Below are positions 1 through 10,399 of a stretch of 64,000 bases of DNA, in pieces. The position numbers and the translations under genes are program-made. Source of the stretch: Zarea fungicola (Eukaryota; Ascomycota; Sordariomycetes; Hypocreales; Cordycipitaceae). A model generated the notes under the pieces. It had not been told where the DNA came from, made no database searches, and saw nothing but the letters and a program-made list of their open reading frames with translations. Within the stretch, counting starts at the first letter, position 1; each line of letters starts with the position of its first letter. The stretch is taken from positions 1 through 64,000 of the forward strand of contig FWCC01000111.1 in NCBI GenBank assembly GCA_900169235.1, in the 5' to 3' direction.

Positions 1-2145
1 GGTTTTTTTGTCACCCCCTTGGATGGCTCGTCCGCTGGGCATAAAAAAGCATGGGGAGGCTGACGTCGTGGATCCCGCACCACCAAGGACCAAAATAAAA
101 CAAGGGCCAGAAAACAACAAGAGCAGCTCTTTGGCCGTACTGGGTAAAGCTGGACCTGACACGGGGAGGCGGAGGCCCAGTGGAGGGTGGTGATATGCTA
201 GGATGCTACTGGAGGGGTGTTGGCCCAGCGGTCCCCTTTTTCAGTAGACGGCTGCTGGGACAACCTTGGGCAATGGGGGCGCGCGTTGGAGCGGTACTCT
301 GGTCTACCTCGCCCAGCCTGGCTCCATTTGTAATTTTTATTCCTTCCTTTTGGGGCGCAAGAGCTGCGATTTTCTTTGCTCAGCTGGAAGCGTAGCATTG
401 TTGACCACCCAGCGCTAGGCTTTCAAGCTCTCCAGACGAAGACTTTTTACTCCGGTTTTGCTAACTCTCTTTGGCGCCATCCCTGTGGCGACTTTCAGTG
501 GCTTTGTCACAGCGTTGCCCATCAACCCCACCATGGCAGCTAAAACTGCCGCCACAGCAGGGGGGGCTCGCCTGCGGTAAGGGCTCAGCGTAAAACACTC
601 TCAGCGGGAAAGCGAAGAAATTGTTGGACATATCTCAGCACCCAATCGGATGTGATGGTGTAAACCAAGTCAGGACCAAGCCAGAACCAAGCCAGAACCA
701 AGCCAGAACCAAGAAATGCTGTTGTCCCCTTACTAGTTGCTAGCTAATAAAAGACCTTGTAAGATCACCATAGCTTTTTCTTCCTAATGCCATCTCAACC
801 TGCCAGAGCCAACATACCTCGTAGTTAGTACAGACCACTAATGAGGTACCTACGTCATTTTACGGGAGACAGCTATCTACTCCATTCGCACCACTCATTG
901 ACAGCATTTGATGGACCCATCCAGAGCGCGTTCACTGCTATCCATATCTTTTCTCGTATTTGCCTCTCCTCGGCAATGGAAATGACGGCACGCTTCCGGA
1001 CAGTTCTAGCTAGTTAGTTAACCATTTGCTGCCACTCTGCACTGCAAATCTACCCAAGCAACCACGGCTTAAAGCTGCAAACCAGATCCAGATCATGCCA
1101 AATTCTGCACCATTCTTAGCTTTGGCTAGAAGCGGCACCCACGCACCGCCCTCAGCGCTGCCGACCCGCCTCGTATCCAGAAACATTGATCGACACCATT
1201 GTGTTGTGCATGTCCATTGCATGCAGTGTCTCTTGTCCGCCCACCCCTTTTTTTTCCTTGGCTGTCAGATGTCAAGTACATACTGGTGGTTTCCCTACCC
1301 TGCTCGCCTCATTACCGTACCATGCCTGCCAGGTTGCCTGCCACTGCCTCAAGCGTTGACAAATGGCTCGAGTTTAGTGACAGCTTCATTTCGCAGCTTT
1401 CTTGCCAAATTTTCATACCCCAACAGGCTCATGCCTAGCTAGCCTTGCCTTCAGCCTCAACTCTGCCAGACTCTCTAAAATGGTGGCGGCGCTGTGCAAT
1501 GTACAGCTGCATCTCACATATCGTACATCTCACATGCAGCACTAGTCAGGGGTTTTTGGCCGTAGCCCGCAAGAGCCATATGCGAGGCCCTGTCCACTGC
1601 TGATTAACTCGATAGGTACATATTTAGTAGGGTACCTTACCTACTGTATGTAAAACAACTGCTCAAGTGAGCGTTTTTAAGGTGATGAGCAGGCAGCCAC
1701 CGGTCAGGGTTCCCGCACACTACTGGTAAAATAATAAGTTAGTTACGGCTGCACTGCGCCTCAACACCAAGCCAAGCCTTTCCCAAATATAGAAACACAA
1801 ATTGTGGGCTCAATCGGCGTATTGCAATGTCTTGATGGAGAAAAATCTCACATGCTGAGCTCAGGCAGTCTTGCATTTCTCATAACTATTCAAAAGGTAT
1901 TGATACAATAACTCAAGGCTGAATTCCAATGCATTAAACCACCAACGACACTGGAGAAATGTATCACTGCAGGCAAATCGGCAGCCATTGACTATCATGC
2001 GAGAATCCACCACCTCGCACAGCCTGTGGCGTGTTGTTGCTAGGTTGTGTAGCAAAGACACTGAACTGAGCGCACGCTGTCCCATCATATTGTCATCATA
2101 CAACCCAAAAGTACAAAATCCTGGAATCGGTGATGGCCTAACTAT
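1..2145. other. Gene-free left end
   Basis: No reading frame here has coding character, splice structure or a recognisable product. The stretch holds short low-complexity runs and one 11-bp tandem repeat at 664-713. It may contain the downstream or upstream region of a gene outside the window. Confidence 0.6.
664..713. repeat. 11-bp tandem repeat, about 4.5 copies
   Basis: Four full units of the form ACCAAGCCAGA, the first one diverged, are followed by a partial unit ACCAAG. They are read directly from the sequence. The repeat lies in non-coding DNA and no function is apparent. Confidence 0.9.
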
Positions 2146-3299
2146 CTATGGCTTTGCAGCCTGCTCCTCGGCAGCTTTCATAGCCTCTTCTAGTGCTGCC
2201 TCATCATCTGACCCAATATCGCCATCCTCCTCGACGTTTTCTTTTCCAGTGCCCTTCTTCTTGGTATTCTTCTCCTCCTCCTTCACGGGCTTCTTCTCGG
2301 TCCTAGGCGTGCTCAGCGTGCTGTTGCCGGGCACCAAAGCCCAATCAACCTCGCCTTCACCGCCATATCGTGCAACAAGCCAATCATTAGCCTTTTTGAA
2401 ATGCCCACAATCAAAGAATCCCCTGGATGCACTTAATGGGCTAGGATGAACGCTCTGTAGCACCAAGTGACGCTGTTTATCCACCTTGGTGACTCTTTTG
2501 CCTGCCGGTGTGCCCCACGCCATGAAGACCACACCCCTCGACCGCTTCTGTGCAATCAAGTCGATGACCTTCTGCGTCAGCCGCTCCCAACCGCGATTAG
2601 AATGCGAGTTTGCCTCATGTGCTCGGACAGTCAGGCAAGTATTCAGCATCAGTACGCCTCGGTCCGCCCAAGGGGTTAGCAGGCCGTTATTTTTCGGTGG
2701 CTTCTCAAATGTTGGATAGTCTTTCGCCAAAGCGATATACATGTTTCGTAGCGAGGGCGGTGCCGGTGTCGGAGGCCGCACAGAAAATGCCATTCCGTGG
2801 GCCTGGTTCACATTGTGATATGGATCCTGGCCGACAATGACAACCTTGACATCGTTAAACGGCGTATGCCGAGTCCTTTGCAGCGACACGTTAGAATTTG
2901 AGTCGTCAAGAGCTTGGGCAAGACTAACCATGAGTATACGTCCTCCTTTGGCGGAAACCACTTCTTCCCAGCTGCTGTTTCTCGATCCAGGAACTTCTTT
3001 AGATCGAGAAATTCCCTTGTAGTAATGTCATCCTTGAGAAGCCCGAGCCAGCTCTCGTGCATTGTATCAATCTCGAGCTGCAGTAGGGTCTTTTGTTCAG
3101 CCGTGAGGCCACCAATCCACTTCTCTTTGTCGAACTTGATAGCTGCCGCCGATGCGGCAGCACCAGAGGCCTTGCCGACTCCGTTTTTTGCAGGTTTGGG
3201 CACTGCACCGAAGAACGACGCAATGCTACCATTGGCTTTTGGTTTCTTCCCGTCTGGTTCAGCACCAGAACCGCTGGCCTTGCGCTTGAGGCTCGACAT
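2146..3299 (-). CDS. UNG1: Uracil-DNA glycosylase, family 1
   Basis: It removes uracil from DNA as the first step of base excision repair, in the nucleus and/or mitochondria. The model has two exons (3299-2929 and 2875-2146) with an intron at 2876-2928, and gives 366 residues. The water-activating motif GQDPYH is at residues 139-144 (Asp141), and the HPSPLS loop with the catalytic His is at 267-272. The conserved VFMAWG strand lies between them. The N-terminus is basic and contains SIASFF around residues 25-30, which resembles the PCNA-binding motif at the N-terminus of nuclear UNG. After the catalytic domain there is an unusual lysine- then acid-rich tail of about 70 residues. The start is the first ATG in frame, and no strong mitochondrial presequence is visible. 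Family identity is certain; compartment is inference. Confidence 0.95.
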
Positions 3300-4091
3300 G
3301 ATCTCCAGCTGGTGGAGGCGGCGTGCCTGCAGTGTTGCTGGTCGAATGAGCAGTCGGAAAGCCGTTGCTGCGATTGAAGGGATTTGATTTGGGGAAGTGT
3401 ATAATATATGTCTGTTTGGTTTGTACGGCCTGCGTGAATTTTAGTTCAATCGTGAATGGGATAAAAAAGGGGCCACTACCCAAGTAGCTGGGCTGAACAG
3501 AGGCTGAGATGGCTTGGAAACCTTGTCCAAAAAGCTTCCCAACGCGGTGCTTCCCCATCTACGCGAGCTCTCCATTTACGCGTGCCCGCCAGCCACTCAG
3601 GGACTGTGGGGTATACGTAGTCCATACGTTGGTACTTGCCTGGTACGGCAAACTGGTGTAAAATAGCCGGGGTACACGGTTACTTCTGCCAAGTGCTAGT
3701 AGCAAATGCACCATCTACAGTCTAAATCAAGAGGTTTCGAAAAGCATTACGATATTTTAATTTCTATGTAAACATAGTACGGTTAATAATAGAGGTACTG
3801 ATGAATTGGATCCTTTGCCGTAAGTCTCCGGACTAAAGTTCAGTTGACGTGACCCCGGCTGCCGGCTTAGTCACCCTGTGGCCAGTCATAGCTACCTAGC
3901 AAGCTACGTACTAAGTAAGAGTACATAGCTGGCCTGAGCAAGTGGACAGGTAACAAGAGCGGTTGTCAGATGCTGCCGGCAGCCTTCAATTATTCAGCGT
4001 CGCCCCTAATACCAATACCCAAAGGCGCTGCATGCTGTATAGTCATGCAAATTAATAGCTACCAGCTTTGTGATTTAATAATTTGCCGATT
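3300..4091. promoter_or_regulatory. Divergent intergenic region UNG1/HRD3
   Basis: This 0.8 kb lies between the starts of two divergent genes and must hold both promoters. I see no gene in it and no element I can name with confidence. Confidence 0.5.
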
Positions 4092-6715
4092 ATGAAAGGC
4101 TCGGCTGTATGCCTGCTCCGTAAGTCGATGGGCCGGACCATCACCACTTGACAACTGGGGTTCTGACAAACAACGCAGTGCTCTGCCAGGCAGCGATTGG
4201 CACAGCTGGCAATACGCAAAAGCCCTTGAATAATAAAGTCACAGCCGCAGACTCAAATGATGCGAGCCAACCAAACACCGACCTGGCGCCCGGCGCCGAG
4301 TCGCCAACCCTGAAGCAACATGGTAAGATGGCCGTACATGTCGCCAAGAGCCATACTGATACGCTGCAGGTGCCGATCTTGTTGATTCTGCCCTTTTAGA
4401 GCTCCAAAAAGTACCGCGAACGACGCAAAAGAAACATCGAGCCTCTTCGGGTCTGCTAGGCTTTGCCACGCGATACCTTCTAAAGGTAATTCCGACCATG
4501 CCGGTTACTGGTCCAGTACAACGACAGCCTTCAAAAGTATCTGGACCTGTCGCAGTTGCAAAGAATCATCTCGAGCAAGCTGCTGCGCAAAACAACTCGG
4601 ATGCCTTGTTTTTGCTTGCAGAACTAAACTTCTTTGGATACTACAACCATCCAAGGGATCTGAGCGACGCATTTAACTTCTACCAACTTTTGGCGACAAC
4701 CGATGGAAATACTACGGCACAATACATGTTAGCGCTATTTTATTCGTCTGGCATCGGAAATATAGTGCCGCACAACCAGGCCAAGGCGCTTCTGTACTAT
4801 ACTCTTGCCGCTAAACGAGGCAACATTAAAGCGCAGATGGCAATTGGCTATCGACATCAAAGTGGCATCGGCACAATCAAGGACTGTGAGACAGCCCTCA
4901 GTTACTACAAGGAAGTGGCCGACAAGTCTATAGAATGGTATAGAACTGGCCCTCCTGGTGGCCAGTCCTGGGTCCACGAATCCTGGCGCATCTCAGATGA
5001 GGAAGGGGGCATCTATGGCGAAGGAGCTAGTGCTTCAAGTGCAGGACTGAACGCTTTGAGACGCAGTTTGCATTCTAATGAAAATGCAGATATCAGCGAC
5101 GTCATTGAGTACCTGGATCTGATGTCGCAAAAAGGTGACCTCAAAGCTTCATTCAACCTCGGCCGAATCTATTATGAGGGACAGCGCGGCTTAGAAAAGA
5201 ATTTTGATATTGCTCTCAAGTATTTCTTCCTCGCAGCGTCGAGATACTGGAAGCGGGATGGTCGCGCCGCGGATGGTACTAAGAATGGCGCTGATAAGAC
5301 GGCCGCCGAGGCCGCTGGCTTTATTGGACGAATGTACCTGCGGGGAGATGGCGTTGTACAAAATTTTGACAAGGCCAAGGCATGGTTTGAGCGCGGCAAG
5401 TCCCACGGAGATGCGCAGTCACAATGGGGACTCGGCCTGATGCTGTTGAATGGCCACGGAGTGAGACGAAATGTCAAGCTGGCTGTTGAGCTACTGAAGT
5501 CATCCGCTGATCAGGATTATGCCCCAGCCCAAGTACAGATGGGCCGTCTATTTCTTGACCAGGGCAATCAAGAGGATGTTAAGACGGCCAACTACCTATT
5601 TGAACTGGCTGCCAGATATGGCAACATTGAGGCATGGTACTACCTGGCAGAGATGACTCACTTTGGCGTCGGGAGAGATCGACAATGTCAGCTGGCCCTT
5701 AGCTACTACAAGACGGTCGCCGAACGAGCGGAACCTCTCGTGTCGCTCTGGTCGGAAGCCAACGAGGCCTACGAGACTGGCAACTTTGATTTAGCATTCC
5801 TGGAGTATCTCATGGCAGCCGAGCAGGGCTACGAAAAGGGACAAACCAACGTGGCTTACATGCTAGATGCCAAGTTCGGAAAGCTGACCATGGTCGAATT
5901 GCTCCTTGGTCGTAAAGAGAACAAAATCACTCTGCTGGCAAACGCCAACCTTGCCCTAATTGAGTGGACCAGGTCGTCTCGACAGTCCAACGTGGACGCC
6001 CTCGTAAAAATGGGTGACTATTACTTTTACGGAATCGGAGTTGAGAAGGATCTTGCCAAGGCTGTCCAATGTTACACTGGTGCGTCGGACTATCAGCAAA
6101 GTGCGCAGGCCATGTTTAACCTGGGTTGGATGCACGAGAATGGCGTGGGTTTGACGCAAGATTTCCACCTTGCCAAGCGCTACTACGATCATGCCCTGGT
6201 GGTCAACTCGGAGGCATACCTTCCAGTAACGTTGAGCCTGCTGAAGCTTCGCCTGCGCAGTGCATGGAACACCTTTACGCACGGTCCGATCCATTCTATT
6301 CAAGATGAGCCGAGTAAGTACCAAGTGTGACGATTTTGTTGTATGGAGAGATTGTAGGCTAACTCGTTGTGCAGAGAAGAAGAAAGATTGGTCCCTGTCT
6401 GAGTGGATTAACAACTTTCTGGACGGCGACCAGTTTCTGTACGAAGACGATTACTTTGAGGACTACTATGAAGGGACGATTGACAGCGGCGAGGACTTTG
6501 ACGGCTCAAGCGTTTTGGAGAGTCTATTAATTGTAGGCGTCACCTTTGCCCTCGTAGGCCTCGTGTGGTGGCGTCAACGGATACAGCTTCAGCGTGCCGA
6601 GGCCGAGGAGCGTCGACGCCGCGAGCAGGGTCTCCCGCCGAATCCACCGTTACCCAATGATGTTGAATTGATGGGTAGATTTCCCGGTTGGGCAGCCGGC
6701 GGGATCGGATTCTGA
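4092..6715 (+). CDS. HRD3: ERAD ubiquitin-ligase subunit Hrd3/SEL1L
   Basis: It is the ER-membrane scaffold that partners the Hrd1 ubiquitin ligase and receives misfolded luminal proteins for retro-translocation. Four exons are joined over introns 4120-4178, 4323-4369 and 6314-6374, giving 818 residues, the usual family length. The first exon plus the start of the second encodes a clear signal peptide (residues 1 to about 19, leucine-rich core). The body consists of Sel1-like repeats of the form GxxYxxGxG...A..Y...AA. A single membrane segment lies at about residues 752-771. It is followed by a short basic, proline-containing cytosolic tail. The second intron could instead end at 4399, ten codons later in the same frame; the CAG at 4367-4369 keeps a helix-like segment and is preferred. 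An ATG at 4498 would remove the signal peptide and is rejected as start. Confidence 0.92.
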
Positions 6716-8179
6716 GCAGATTTTACTTTTATGAACAGGGGCTCTCACTCGACTGTATATAATGAGGAAGGAAAAGGACTCGCGGCATTGGTTTGGGGCA
6801 TAGCAATTGTACATGATTAAGAAGTTAAAGGATGAGGTTCAGTTTCGTTTAATGTGAATGTTTTTGCATACTTGAAGCAGGACGTTGTGATGTCATCACC
6901 ATTGCCATAGCAAAACGCACACTGCCCTCTCACGCTGGGCTTGTGGCTCAATATGGGGAGGAGCACGGCCATTCACAGGCTAGTTCAATTTCCAGGTACG
7001 GTACCCTGTAGATGGGGAGCTTAACTGTAACACCAAGGACGGATATACACGGTAGCGTGAGCGGAAGCTCTGGCATTGCACCGCCGGAGGCAAAGATGAT
7101 CTCGTGGGGCACTGTGCGCGCGGTAGCATAGTGCAAAGTTGGAAATCTTTTCGTTCATGTCTCGCTTGATTGCGCCGGCGAGGTCGGAATGTGTATGAAA
7201 ATGCAGCGTCCAGTGAAAGGGCTCTCTGACTTGTGTCGGTTGGTAGGTACTCGAGGAAGCTGTATTCTATTTCGGTGGACGGCACGGGTAAGAGACAGCC
7301 CACACCATGTTTCGTCAGCAGCAAGCGGTAGCTTTGAAACCCAAAACAACCCTTGCTCGCCTTGCATTCGTGTTACAGGTTCTTGTATGAGATGCCAGCA
7401 TTTCACCATGTCAGGGGCAAGTATGGAGTACTGTAGAGCAAAATGAGAAGAGTTGGTAAACAGAAATTGGCCAGTGGGTTTATGGTGCTCTTGGGCAATA
7501 AAGTGGTACAGTGGCATGATTCCTCATTTGCTGACAGCAGATCAGGAGACAGCTTGACGCTGGAATAATACTTGCGAAAGGATTTGACGTGGAACTGGTT
7601 CTCGGGCAATTCTTCTACTGCCGCCGCCACAGAGTGAGTGGTGGTGCACAGCCTCAATTCCCAAGCAGGTACCGACAAGCACAATATTTGTTGCTAGGCT
7701 GGTTTTCATAGCGGCACTGCCGAGTATTTATTGGTTAGGCCGGCAGAGCTGACGCCACTTTAGTCGTTACGAACTTATCGGGCAGTGCAAGCAAGTTCCC
7801 TAGCCGCCTCATACTTACGTGTGTCACAGTCTCCAACCACCTCCTGTTGAAGGAAACAATGCGGATACCCACTGGTTTTATGGCCGCTGTCCGCCTGCGG
7901 CCCCGCCACCCACGCACCCCAACCACTGCCGGGGACCAGGTGGAAACGATTGTCTCTCGGCCACTTTATATTTATCATCTTGGGACTCTCGCCCTAGCCC
8001 ATAACTCAACCTTGATTACTTACATCGCTCTTGTCCTCCTACACCAAAACTCCATCGACTCGTCAACTAAACCAAAAACAAACCTCCATCAAATCGATAT
8101 ATCCCTCTTTGCTATCGACAAATACAATCCTCTGTGATAAAATCGTCATACCTTCGTGGACTATACATACTACTGCGTC
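6716..8179. promoter_or_regulatory. Long upstream region of the RCR-like gene
   Basis: These 1.46 kb between two co-directional genes have no supported gene. The stretch from about 7950 to 8179 is pyrimidine-rich with short TATA-like runs and is probably the core promoter and 5' UTR of the downstream gene. Confidence 0.45.
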
Positions 8180-8872
8180 ATGGCTCCCCAGGCCAACCTT
8201 GTCGCTCGCCTCGACGACAACTACTACTACGTACCATTCTGGGATACGACAGTACGTTCTGGTCACCCCATTCCCTCGTTGCGCATTTGGGGCCTTCTCA
8301 CAAGATACTCTACGGTGTCATCATAAAGACAGCTTTATTAACTTGTCATCTTCACAGACGGGATTTATTGTGCGTTGGACACTGTTTGGTGTTTTTGTTG
8401 CCATCATCCTTCTCTGGGTTGTTGGTGGATATTTCCATGCCAAATCGCGTATGAAGAAGGGTCTCGCCCCCATGGCCTACCACAGCGTACGTTCCCTTTT
8501 TTCTTCAGTCCTTTCACGCAGTTCATAGATTTTTGCACTCTGAGTAATGCACACCTCGACTAACTTGCACTTTCGGTATAGTGTTTCTTCCCACGCCGAC
8601 CACAAATGTACCAGTCGTCCGGCTGGTACCGTTCAACACAAAACCCCTACGGCGCGCAAGATGGCTACAACATGAACTACATGCCACCGCCCACATACGA
8701 CGGTAACAGGCCGCCCGAGTATCAGCAGGGTCCACCTCCCGGCACCAAGACGGACTCTTCCCAGTGGAACAACCAGCCCACGACAAGCACAGGAGGCGGC
8801 GCTGGTCTTGCCCCCCAGTATGAAGCGCCTCCTGGCCCGCCCCCTGCGGTCGCGAGACATGGCTACGCTTGA
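8180..8872 (+). CDS. RCR-type single-pass membrane protein
   Basis: It resembles the fungal RCR family (resistance to Congo red), small membrane proteins of the ER/endosome-vacuole route that affect chitin deposition and permease turnover. Three exons are joined over introns 8252-8357 and 8487-8581, giving 163 residues. Exon 1 encodes a short tyrosine-rich lumenal part, and exon 2 one hydrophobic segment (about residues 29-46). This is followed by a basic stop-transfer region and the signature-like stretch KKGLAPMAYH. Exon 3 encodes a proline/glutamine/tyrosine-rich cytosolic tail with PPxY-type motifs such as PPPTYDG, which in this family bind Rsp5-type ubiquitin ligases. Family assignment rests on architecture and the GLAPMAYH segment; function is inferred. 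Confidence 0.8.
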
Positions 8873-9157
8873 GCTTATATTGAGAACTGAGTTTTGTTCT
8901 TTGTTGAGGAAAACAGGTTGCTGCGACCGCTTACTTGGCGACTGCTTGCTTATATGGGATACACGCACACACTCGCTATTTGGATATACCAAGTCATTAC
9001 ACACGGCGTTTTGATACTTTTTTCTTCCTAGGAAATTTAATTATTTTGTACCAAGTTTAGTTTATTTTATAGACAAGGTTGCCAAGTAACCAAATAAAAT
9101 CTTGACCCGTTTCCAGCTACATCGCTTTGCCTGTCAGTTTCTGTATTGAAACATCAA

Positions 9158-9891
9158 CTAGTCCATGTCCATTTCTATATCTTCCGATAGGTCCAGGCCG
9201 CCTGTTTTGGCCGGAGCAGTATTATTCTGATCGCCTTTCGCTTCTTGCGCTTGGTCGACATGGTCAATATCGATGCCGGCTTGCCGCGCGCGAATTCGGC
9301 GCCGTGATTCGAGAATGGCCTTTCGTACCCCGTCCTTTTCCTCCGGCACGGACAGTGACTTGGGGTCACTGTACAGCACCATTTGCATCCCAGCGAGCTC
9401 TCCATCTTTATTGACCAGGATATGTCGTGGTATTCGATTTTCCCACAGAATCTTCTCAATGTCGGGAAGGAAGATGACCTTGCCTGGGTCTGGCTCACTG
9501 TCGTCTTCCAGCTCCTCATCTATATTACAAATGTACACATGATCTTTGGTGTCGTCTAGGCGCATCATATCGTCGTCGGTGGCCGGATCCGGCGTTTTCA
9601 GCTCGGATGATGCGCTCTGTTTCCCGGCCCGGACGTGCTGTTTGTTGCAGCCATCTTGCTCTGCAACTAGGATTAGGATGCGACTCGTGTTGGCTCTGGG
9701 CGGGCAGAGAGAGAGAGAGAAAGTCTGAGGCGGGGAGCCGGCGTTGAAAAAATAAACATGTATCTTGCACAATATTCCAACATACCGATATTCAAAAGAC
9801 TCAACTTTTTAGACAACCGCTCGTTGTCTTGGCCCTCTGCCTTTCTCTTGCGCACACCACCGTATGCCTGAGGTGGCACGTTTTGAGCCAT
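9158..9891 (-). CDS. Conserved fungal protein of unknown function
   Basis: Two exons (9891-9786 and 9660-9158), with an intron at 9661-9785, give 202 residues. I do not recognise the family. The N-terminus is polar with a basic KRK segment. The middle is acidic (about residues 70-90). A more ordered stretch follows, with the string FLPDIEKILWENRIPRHIL and then a valine/leucine-rich strand. The C-terminus has an arginine-rich helix (ESRRRIRARQ) and an acidic end. The acceptor could also be the TAG at 9668-9666, which lengthens exon 2 by six bases in the same frame. The start is divergent from the alanyl-tRNA synthetase gene, so the two may share a promoter. No membrane segment or signal peptide is seen. 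Confidence 0.7.
9708..9722. repeat. GA dinucleotide run inside an intron
   Basis: A short GAGAGA microsatellite lies inside the intron of the 9.2-9.9 kb gene (CTCTCT on the coding strand, forming a pyrimidine tract before the acceptor). Confidence 0.8.
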
Positions 9892-10399
9892 GCTATTGCG
9901 CGCGCCGGCCCGTGGGAGATTGCGCTCCCTAAACGTCACCTTTGCAACAATTCCGCCCTCCTAGTAGGAGCCAGCGTCAAGACGCCAGGCATCAAATTAG
10001 TTATCGCGTGCGCCGCCCAAAGATCGGGCAAGAAGGAATGATTGCTTTTTTACGGATGCTGTGAAACGTCTCGAGGCTGTTGAGTCATTTGGCATGTCGC
10101 TGCTGTTGCATGCTGGAGGGCGGTCCTGCGCCGATAGCTGGCCCGCGCAGGCACTGTACCAGCTCCAGTTGACTCACGCTTGTGGAAGATTCTACTTAAC
10201 CCACCATGGCAACCACCACCACAACCGTTATCATACCTACTACAGCCACAACCACCACAACTTCCTCCACCATCATCCACACCGGTCTGGCTCAAATACA
10301 AATACCGGCGCCATACAGCGACTACTCCCACGACGAGCCTTTGCCTCTATTCCATTCGTATCCTGTCATCCGCAGCACCGGCTGTACTCTGACTTGAAA

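Noticed and set aside
664..713. CRISPR-like array
   Set aside because: The units are 11 bp, directly adjacent and without spacers. It is a simple tandem repeat in a eukaryotic genome.
10206..10397. Threonine-rich frame starting at an ATG just upstream of alanyl-tRNA synthetase
   Set aside because: It is short, of low complexity and in a different frame from the synthetase. At most it is an upstream ORF in the leader.
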